Of a stretch of 7,793 nucleotides of DNA, positions 1-6,231 are shown in pieces; the stretch's first letter is position 1; each line of letters starts with the position of its first letter. The notes beneath the pieces were generated by a model, which saw only the letters and a program-made list of their open reading frames with translations, was not told the DNA's origin and did no database searches. The position numbers and the translations under genes were made by a program. The stretch is from Phycisphaerales bacterium (GTDB lineage Bacteria > Planctomycetota > Phycisphaerae > Phycisphaerales > Phycisphaeraceae): assembly GCA_012031455.1 (NCBI GenBank), contig JAAUTM010000048.1, positions 1 through 7,793 of the forward strand, in the 5' to 3' direction.

Positions 1-2
1 GG

Positions 3-687
3 CTCAAGGCTCAGGCCATGAAGCTGCAATGGGTGCTGATGTGGTGGCCACGGTACCTGGGGGTAATCCAGCCAGCGTTGTGGATCGCGGCTGCAATATT
101 GCTGCTTCGTCTGCCAACGCTGGCATTGCGATTGGCGGTGATCGGCATGGTCATCGTTTTGAATCTGGGTACTTTTTTTGCGCGTATCCATCTGGATACC
201 GATGCCCCGTGGAGCGAGGCGGCTGCGGATGTGAGGTTGGCGGAATCGCAGCGGGGAACCACCCAGCTCATTGGATACAAGGTATGGGGGGATCGACGCG
301 AAAACTGGTCGCCAGCGCAACTGGTCGAATCGATCCATGGGCGATATTACTGGTGCCTGCAGGCAAGGGTTTTGCCGATCCCTGAAGATGTGCGCAGCGG
401 GCAATTCAATCGTCGGTTCCGTGGGCAATACACCATCGATTGGAAATCATTGGGCCCGCAGGTGGGCAAGGATCAGAGGGTTCATCGATTGACGTGTGGG
501 AACGTTATGAACCGGGACCCCAACCAGCGGCCATCACTCCGGACCCATGCTTGCGTCGATTGGGGAAGATTGGCAACTGGAAGAGGAACGTTTGTACCGG
601 GTGCGCGAACATCACAGTCGAAGCAGCAGAGAGTGGAACTGGCAGGAAAGGGAGTGGATTTGGCGCAAGGTGTATGTGCGGAAATAA
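3..687 (+). CDS. C-terminal part of a membrane glycosyltransferase-like protein (5' partial, two frameshifts)
   Basis: The reading frame is open from the left edge, so the gene probably starts outside the window; the ATG at 18 has no clear ribosome site. The visible part starts with two hydrophobic segments (roughly 72-126 and 126-182) after a WWPRYLG stretch. A soluble tail follows, with APWSEAAADV and many aromatic residues. The frame beginning at 3 is good to about 480. It then continues one base earlier (SSIDVWERYEPGPQPAAITP), and from the ATG codon at 547 one base earlier again (MLASIGEDWQLEEERLYRVR...), ending NWQEREWIWRKVYVRK at the stop 685-687. The repaired piece is about 228 residues. 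The tail 'WQLEEERLYRVREH...W.W.....R.VYVRK' resembles, from memory, the ends of planctomycete GT39/ArnT-type glycosyltransferases, which move sugars from lipid carriers in the membrane. The catalytic N-terminal half is not visible, so the function is a family-level inference. Reading straight through to a stop at 803 gives a low-complexity, unconvincing tail. Confidence 0.55.
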
Positions 688-968
688 AGTGGTCAAGTGG
701 ACAATGGCCAGAAGTAGGGTGGGTCAAGCGAGTCGGCGAGTGGACCCACCATTTTGTGTATTTCCAGCATCCGTCAGAGCCGCAAGCGGAAGCGAGCGGT
801 TAAATACAAGTGGTCGAGGAGCCTAAAAAATATAAAACGAGTAAGTGAACAGAAGGCCAAATATTTGAGTACCAATCAGAATCGTAAAAAATAATGATCG
901 AAGATTAGCCATACCTTGCTCGCTGACTCACAGGGTACGACGTGGTTAAGGTGAAAGGAATCAATGAC
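688..968. other. Intergenic stretch without a recognised gene
   Basis: This stretch lies between the repaired stop of the membrane protein and the start of the beta-CASP gene. The first 115 bases are still open in the upstream gene's first frame but look non-coding. From about 800 to 900 the sequence is markedly AT-rich, with TATAAA at 831-836 and a TTGAGT at 865-870 followed by the A/T-rich run 885-896. It probably holds the promoter of the downstream gene, but I cannot pair a convincing -35 and -10 at 16-18 bp. No tRNA, terminator hairpin or small gene is evident. Confidence 0.5.
954..959 (+). promoter_or_regulatory. Ribosome binding site for the beta-CASP gene
   Basis: AAAGGA lies 9 bases before the ATG at 969. 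It decides the start in favour of 969 over the in-frame GTG at 942, which has no such site. The protein from 969 begins MQLTFMGA, the usual N-terminus of this family. Confidence 0.65.
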
Positions 969-2369
969 ATGCAACTGACCTTCATGGGTGCCAATAAGCA
1001 GGTAACCGGTTCGCGTTACTACCTCGAAGCAGGCGGCAAGCGTTTGCTCATCGATTACGGATTGTTTCAGGAACGGCAATACCTTGATCGCAACTGGGCT
1101 TCATATCCGCTGGATGTACGCAACATTGATGCGGTGCTGCTGACCCATGCGCACCTTGACCACACCGGTTTGCTGCCACGGCTGGTGAGGGAAGGTTTTC
1201 ACAAGCAGGTGTATGCCACCAGCGCCACCGTGGAACTGGCAGGGCTGATTCTCGAAGATGCTGCCCGGTTGCAGGAAGAGGATGTCGCGTTCAAGCAAAA
1301 ACGTCACGCCCGGGAGGGACGCAAGTCACCCCATCCCTATGAACCTTTGTACACCATTGATGATGCACAAAAAAACTCTGGCACTGTTTCACCGTGTGGA
1401 TTACAACAAACCTCTGCATCTGAGCGAGTCCCTGACCATTACCTGGCACGAGGCCGGGCACATCCTCGGCTCTGCGTGGCTGGAGGTGGAGGTCAAGGAG
1501 AACGGCCAGACTAAGCGGATTGTCTTTTCCGGTGATATCGGCCAGGATCACACTCCCATCATTCGTGACCCGGACAAACCGCTCAAGGCTGATTACCTGA
1601 TTCTCGAATCGACGTATGGCAACCGGGAACACGATCGCTCGCATTCCATCGAAGAACAACTGACGCAGATCATCAATCAGACAGTGGAACGCGGGGGCAA
1701 TTTGGTGATACCGACCTTCGCCATCGAACGGGCGCAGGAACTGCTGTTTTACTTCAGCCGACTCACCCGGGCTGATCGCATTCCCAAACTGATGGTGTTT
1801 CTGGACAGCCCCATGGCGGTGAATGCAACACAGGTGTTCAAACGCCATCCCGAATGCCTCGATCCCCAGACGCTTGAAATGCTTTCCGACGATGAATCCC
1901 CATTTCATTTTGAAGGATTGGTGCTCTCACGAAGTCGCAGGCAGTCGATGGCCATCAACCAGTTGCGTGGATACGGCGATCATCATGGCTGGTTCGGGCA
2001 TGTGTACCGGTGGTCGCATCAAGCATCATCTGATCCGCAACCTGCCCCGTCCGGAAGCAACCGTGTTGTTTGTGGGATATCAGTCCCACGGCACGCTCGG
2101 TCGGCAGATTCTTGATGGTGCCCAGCAGGTACGCATCCATGGGCAAACCTGCCCGGTGCTGGCGCAGATACGCAGGCTCGAAGGTGTGTCGGCTCATGCG
2201 GATCAGCCGGGGCTTGTGCTCTGGTCACAGGCTATTAAACCAGCACCAAATCGAGTATTTCTGACCCATGGAGAAGAGGATGCAGCGCAGGCATTGGGGG
2301 AAACCCTGCGGGATTTACGCGGGTGGAATGTGCACGGTGCCGGAGTTCGGGGAAAAGGTTGAGCTCTGA
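969..2369 (+). CDS. Metallo-beta-lactamase/beta-CASP putative ribonuclease, CPSF73/TTHA0252-like (three frameshifts)
   Basis: Putative zinc-dependent RNA-processing hydrolase, cytoplasmic. After correcting three single-base shifts it is 465 residues, normal for the bacterial CPSF73-like group. Visible motifs, in repaired numbering: the metal-binding HxHxDH at about residues 60-65 (LTHAHLDHTG), a ligand His near 164 (HEAGHILGSA) and the Asp near 189 (FSGDIG). The beta-CASP region follows, with ILESTYGNR (motif A, about 211-219), PTFAIERAQELL (248-259), AGSGMCTGGRIKHHL (340-354, motif B) and VSAHADQ (406-412, motif C), then a final LTHGE His near 433. The frame moves at the A7 run 1369-1375, again at about 1966-1973, and again at 2336-2337. 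The last shift restores the typical end VPEFGEKVEL with stop 2367-2369, instead of the stop at 2360-2362. All three are one base too many. mnmG follows 69 bases downstream on the same strand. The family call is strong; the natural RNA substrate cannot be told from sequence. Confidence 0.85.
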
Positions 2370-2422
2370 ACAGGGGCACAAGCCCTCGGCGGCAGCAGGA
2401 TCAAGCCTTGATGAATGGAACC

Positions 2423-2428
2423 TATAAT
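2423..2428 (+). promoter_or_regulatory. Possible -10 element in front of mnmG
   Basis: A perfect TATAAT ends 10 bases before the ATG at 2439. No good -35 lies 16-18 bases upstream; TTGATG at 2408-2413 is only 9 bases away. If used, transcription would start at or just before 2439, giving a leaderless or nearly leaderless mnmG message and excluding the upstream ATG at 2415. Chance occurrence is quite possible. Confidence 0.2.
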
Positions 2429-2438
2429 CGCCGGGCTT

Positions 2439-4335
2439 ATGCAAAACAGGTATGAAGTCATCGTCATTGGCGGAGGTCACGCAGGGGCGGAGGCGGCGTG
2501 GGCCTGCGCCAACCTCGGGGCAAAGACCGCGCTGGTGACGATGGATCCGGGCAAGATCGGCGTGATGTCGTGCAACCCGGCCATCGGCGGACTGGCCAAG
2601 GGGACAGATGGTGCGCGAGATCGATGCTTTGGGCGGACTCATGGGTTTGGCAGCCGATGCCACCGGAATTCAGTTTCGCATTTTGAATGCATCAAAAGGT
2701 CCTGCGGTGCATGGCCCGCGCTGTCAGAGTGATAAATACAGATATGCGGCCTGCGTGCAGAATATGTTGCAGGCCCGCAGGGAAATCAGCATCGTTGCCG
2801 GGGTGGTGGAAGGGTTGCAGGTTGAAGGCGGGCGCATGGCAGGGGTGGTGGTGCGCAATCCACCAGGTGAAGTGTTTGCATTGCAGGCCGGGGCTGTGGT
2901 GCTCACGACAGGGACATTCATGCGAGCCTTGATGCACACCGGCCCGAGCAAAACGCAAGGCGGGCGGATTGGCGAAGGATCAGCAGAGGGCATCAGTGGA
3001 GCATTGCGTAATCTGGGCTTTGATTTGGGGCGATTGAAGACAGGGACACCGCCAAGGCTCGATGCGCGAACGATAGATTTTGCCAAGTTGCCCGTGCAAT
3101 GGGGTGATGACCCGCCCGTGCCGTTTAGTGATATGACGGCGGTGGGTCGAACAATTGGTGCCAGACAGGGTCACTCAAGTGTCCCTGCGGTGGTAGTGCC
3201 TTGCGAACCGGGCGCGTTTCCACGCTTGCCTCAGCGACCCTGCTGGATCACGCAGACCAATCAGGCGGTTCATGATCTGATTGCCGCCAACCGTGATCGG
3301 GCACCGCTTTTCAACGGCCAGATCGATTCGACCGGGCCACGTTATTGTCCGAGCATTGAGGACAAGGTTTACCGGTTCGCTGACAAATCAAGTCATCATG
3401 TTTTTCTGGAACCTGAATCACTGGACACCGATGAAATTTACTGCAACGGCATCAGCACTTCGCTGCCCATGGATGTGCAGGATGGCATCGTCGCGCAACT
3501 GCCCGGCTGTGAAAAGGCGAAGATCCTTCGCTACGGCTATGCGGTGGAATATGACATGGTCTGGCCACATCAGATCGATGCCACCGGGATGACCAAGAAA
3601 GTTGAAGGCTTGTTTCTGGCCGGTCAGATCAACGGCACCAGTGGTTATGAAGAGGCGGCTGGACAGGGACTGCTGGCGGGGCTCAATGCGGTACGGTTTT
3701 TACGCAAACAGGAAATGGTGCGACTGCGGCGAGACCAGGCTTATCTCGGCGTGATGATGGATGATCTGGTCACCAAGGTGCCGCGTGAACCGTATCGCAT
3801 GTTCACCAGCCGGGCGGAGTACCGCTTGCAACTGCGCTCGGATAATTCGGACCAGAGGCTGACACCACTGGGTCGTGAACTTGGATTGGTGAATGATGAA
3901 CGCTGGAAAGTTTTCGAAGAAAAACAGTCCATGCGATGCGTTCTTGGGCAGGCACTTGAGCAGAAGCAGTACGAGGGAGTGAAACTGATTGATTGGGTTC
4001 GCCGACCTGAATCAGACCCCGACTGGGTCACCGCCCGTTTGCAGGAACATGGCCTTGACTGGGCTTTGGGCCAGAAAAGGCTGGTGGAATCGGTGGTGGC
4101 GCAGATAAAATATGCAGGTTATGTGCAACGGCAGGAACGCGAGGTTCGAAAGCTTTCGCAATTGGAAGATGTGAAAGTACCCCAGAGCATCGACTATCAG
4201 AGGATCACTGGTCTGCGTACCGAAGCCCGTGGCACCCTTCAACAATTTCGCCCGGCCACCCTGGGTCAGGCAGCGCGTTTGGCAGGCATCACCCCGGCCG
4301 ATGTCATGCTGCTTGCAGTGGTACTCGGAAGGTAG
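2439..4335 (+). CDS. mnmG: tRNA uridine-5-carboxymethylaminomethyl modification enzyme MnmG (GidA), one frameshift
   Basis: FAD-dependent subunit of the MnmE-MnmG complex, which modifies the wobble uridine (U34) of certain tRNAs in the cytoplasm. Repaired, the protein is 631 residues from 2439, close to the 629 of E. coli. The start [20 protein letters not shown] carries the FAD-binding GGGHAG at once. An in-frame ATG at 2415 would add eight residues that are not family-like; neither start has a strong ribosome site. Other signatures: SCNPAIGG (Cys about 45), [18 protein letters not shown] (about 197-214), [18 protein letters not shown] (second conserved Cys about 303), [47 protein letters not shown], and the C-terminal GidA-associated domain ending [15 protein letters not shown]. 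One extra G in the run 2600-2603 moves the frame inside [12 protein letters not shown]. Compared with E. coli, about 20 extra residues lie around 234-261, before PCWITQTN. The usual partners mnmE and rsmG are not in the window. Confidence 0.96.
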
Positions 4336-4375
4336 CGGGTTACTACGGTATTATTTGATTGGATGTCGTTAATTC

Positions 4376-4431
4376 GATGGATCACGGATGATGGATCACG
4401 GATGATGGATCATGGATAGAGGATTCTGGAT
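4376..4431. repeat. 14-bp tandem repeat array, three good copies plus a degenerate fourth
   Basis: The unit GATGGATCACGGAT occurs at 4376-4389 and 4390-4403 exactly, and at 4404-4417 with one change (CAC to CAT). A degenerate fourth copy, matching at 8 of 14 positions, lies at 4418-4431. GGATAGA at 4414-4420 recurs exactly 14 bases on at 4428-4434, so the period extends beyond the clean copies. There is no reading frame of note. Function unknown. Confidence 0.85.
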
Positions 4432-4493
4432 AGAATGAAAGCTGAATTATCGCTTGCATCTGTACTTTATCCATTATCACTGATCCATCATCC
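4400..4493. repeat. 13-bp perfect inverted repeat around the zwf leader
   Basis: GGATGATGGATCA at 4400-4412 is the exact reverse complement of 4481-4493, 68 bases further on. The same 13-mer also occurs at 4386-4398, so two left arms compete for one right arm. The wider right arm (4469-4496) keeps further partial complementarity to the 14-bp repeats. The right arm ends 21 bases before the zwf ATG, so an RNA fold would lie just in front of the ribosome site. It could also be a remnant of a small mobile element. Both roles are inference. Confidence 0.7.
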
Positions 4494-4506
4494 ATCTCGT
4501 AAGCAT

Positions 4507-4512
4507 GGGGAG
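4507..4512 (+). promoter_or_regulatory. Ribosome binding site of zwf
   Basis: GGGGAG lies five bases before the ATG at 4518 and supports that start. The protein then begins about ten residues before the NADP-binding motif, as usual for this family. Confidence 0.65.
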
Positions 4513-4517
4513 TATTC

Positions 4518-6052
4518 ATGGGCAATACCACGAAACCGCAATCCTGTCAGGTGGTGATATTCGGGGCATCGGGGGACCTGACCAAGCGGAAGCTGATTCC
4601 GGCCTTGTATGACCTGTATGCCACGGGTCAGTTGCCGGAGAAATTCTGCGTGCTGGGGGTGGCCCGTACCGAAATGGCCGATGAGGTTTTCCGCGATTAT
4701 CTCTCCGACTGGGTGCGCAAGAATGCGGTGCATTTTGATGAGGGCAAATGGCAGTGGTTCGCCCGCCTGCTTCACTACCATGTCACGGACCCGACCAGAC
4801 AGGAATCGTATCCCGACTTGAAAATCCGCATTTCTGAACTGGCGACGCTGCATCAAACCGGCAACAACGTGATGTATTATTTGTCACTTTCGCCGCAGCA
4901 TTACGAACCGGTGATCGTGCATCTGGGATATCACCAGATGGTGACCGAAGGCAAAGCCTGGTGCAGTATCAACCGCAACAGCCGACCCTGGCAGCGCATC
5001 ATTCTGGAAAAACCGTTCGGCTCGGACCGTGAAAGTGCTGCCCACCTCAACCGTGTGCTGGGTCGTGTATTCGAAGAAGAAGCGATCTATCGCATTGATC
5101 ACTACCTTGGCAAGGAAACGGTGCAGAACCTGATGGTATTCCGTTTTGCCAACGCTATTTTCGAGCCGGTGTGGAACCGCAACTACATTGATCATGTACA
5201 GATTACCGCTGCGGAAACGGTAGGCGTGGAGAACCGCGGGAGTTACTACGATTCACCATCGGGTGGCGCCATGCGGGACATGATTCAGAGCCACCTGCTG
5301 CAACTGCTGACCGTGGTGGCAATGGAGCCACCGGTGAGTATGAGAGCCGATGACATACGCACCGAAAAAGCCAAGGTGCTTCATGCCGTTCGGGAGATGG
5401 TGCCAGCGAGTGTGGAGCAATCGGCTGTGCGCGGGCAATACGGACCGGGACAGGTTGGCGGGCAAAACCTGGCAGGTTACCGTGAGGAATCAGGCGTGGC
5501 TCGTGACAGTCAGACGGACACTTTTGCAGCGCTGCAACTTTACATCGATACCTGGCGATGGGCCGGGGTACCGTTTTATGTACGGTCGGGTAAACGCATG
5601 CCGCAGAAAACCACGGAAGTGGTAATCCAGTTCAAACCCACACCGCATTGCATGTTCCGCGATCAGGTAGTTTGTGCCAACCTGGCGGCCAACCAGATCG
5701 TCATCAATGTGCAACCCAACGAAGGCATACGTCTGCGTTTGAAGGCAAGGTGCCGGGCACGGGGATGAACATCAAATCAGTGCTGATGAATTTCGATTAC
5801 GCCAGAGAATTTCACGCCAAGCCGATGGAGGCCTATGCCACACTGCTACTGGATGCGATGCGCGGCGATCAGACGCTGTTCAAACATCGGGACGAAATTG
5901 ATCTGGCCTGGCGGGTGGTGCAGCCGGTGCTGGATCATTGGCGGGAACACCCGGATGCCACCCTGCCCAATTATGCAGCCGGTTCGTGGGGACCAGCAGG
6001 GGCCGAGTCGCTGCTTGCCCGCGATGGAAGGCATTGGCATCAACAGGGTTGA
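4518..6052 (+). CDS. zwf: Glucose-6-phosphate 1-dehydrogenase, one frameshift near the C-terminus
   Basis: First enzyme of the oxidative pentose phosphate pathway, in the cytoplasm: oxidises glucose 6-phosphate to 6-phosphogluconolactone with reduction of NADP+ (or NAD+). The repaired protein is 511 residues, normal for bacteria. The N-terminal nucleotide-binding domain shows VVIFGASGDLTKRKLIPAL (12-30). EKPFGSD is at about 164-170, the substrate-binding and catalytic RIDHYLGKETVQN at about 192-204, LLQLLTVVAMEPP at 260-272, and WAGVPFYVRSGKRMP at 348-362. The first frame runs into a stop after LRLKARCRARG (5766-5768). One missing T in the TTT at 5738-5740 restores RLRFEGKVPGTGMNIKSV and the whole C-terminal domain (DAMRGDQTLF, LPNYAAGSWGPAGAESLL) to the stop at 6050-6052. 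It stands alone, with repeat-rich spacers on both sides. No 6-phosphogluconolactonase or 6-phosphogluconate dehydrogenase gene is nearby. Confidence 0.95.
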
Positions 6053-6072
6053 TTAGTGCGTTGGCAATTGAT

Positions 6073-6128
6073 GATTTGGCGATTTGGTGATTTGGCGATT
6101 TGGTGATTTGGCGATGTAGCGATTTGTA
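6073..6128. repeat. 8-bp tandem repeat array with alternating last base
   Basis: Five perfect copies of GATTTGGY run from 6073 to 6112 with the last base strictly alternating C, T, C, T, C, so the array can also be read as a 16-bp unit repeated two and a half times. Two degenerate copies follow, GATGTAGC (6113-6120) and GATTTGTA (6121-6128). It starts 21 bases after the zwf stop. No coding role is apparent; arrays like this expand and contract by slippage. Confidence 0.88.
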
Positions 6129-6136
6129 TCGGAGTG

Positions 6137-6172
6137 TAGCGACGCACCGCAGGTGCGAAGCATGGCGTGTTG
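6137..6172. repeat. 36-bp direct repeat, copy 1, with internal hairpin
   Basis: This copy is identical over 36 bases to 6191-6226. It contains a perfect short palindrome at 6143-6157, CGCACC-GCA-GGTGCG: a 6-bp stem with a 3-base loop. No T-tract follows, so it is not a classical intrinsic terminator, but it lies between two convergent genes and could help end transcription. REP-like repeat is the closest general class; I do not recognise the family. Confidence 0.85.
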
Positions 6173-6190
6173 GTCAATCGGTTTGTCGTT

Positions 6191-6226
6191 TAGCGACGCA
6201 CCGCAGGTGCGAAGCATGGCGTGTTG
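6191..6226. repeat. 36-bp direct repeat, copy 2, with internal hairpin
   Basis: Exact second copy, 54 bases after the first and separated from it by 18 bases of unrelated sequence. Its hairpin lies at 6197-6211. The copy ends five bases before the last base of the stop codon of the minus-strand transferase gene (6232-6234), so it would be transcribed at the 3' end of that message. Confidence 0.85.
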
Positions 6227-6231
6227 ATCAC

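Larger units (their letters stand above)
4336..4517. other. mnmG-zwf intergenic region with repeats
   Basis: This 182-base spacer contains the 14-bp repeat array and the inverted repeat listed separately, then the zwf ribosome site. The central part (about 4432-4468) is AT-rich. It holds TAGAAT at 4431-4436 and TTGCAT at 4454-4459, which could be parts of a zwf promoter, but neither has a partner at proper spacing. No clear terminator with a T-tract follows mnmG. Confidence 0.5.

Noticed and set aside
688..803. Reading the first gene through to the stop at 803
   Set aside because: The frame is open but loses protein-like character after about 480. The frame-shifted path gives a much better C-terminus ending at 687.
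1369..1376. Programmed -1 frameshift at the A AAA AAC slippery heptamer in the beta-CASP gene
   Set aside because: The heptamer is in the right phase for -1 slippage, but the coding sequence continues in the +1 frame. A -1 slip reaches a stop within about 16 codons. The other frame breaks have no such signal.
1291..1908. 205-residue minus-strand ORF opposite the beta-CASP gene
   Set aside because: It is a shadow of the coding strand: the plus-strand frame here contains STYGNR, FSGDIG and other family motifs, while the minus translation has none.
2370..2390. Terminator after the beta-CASP gene
   Set aside because: GGGGC-ACAA-GCCCT gives only a five-pair stem with one G-T pair and no T-tract.
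4376..4496. Insertion sequence or integron remnant before zwf
   Set aside because: No transposase fragment, target-site duplication or attC-type core could be seen; the repeats alone do not support a named element.
6137..6226. CRISPR array
   Set aside because: There are only two 36-bp copies with an 18-base spacer, which is too short, and no cas genes are present. The hairpin sits in a tandem-repeat block.
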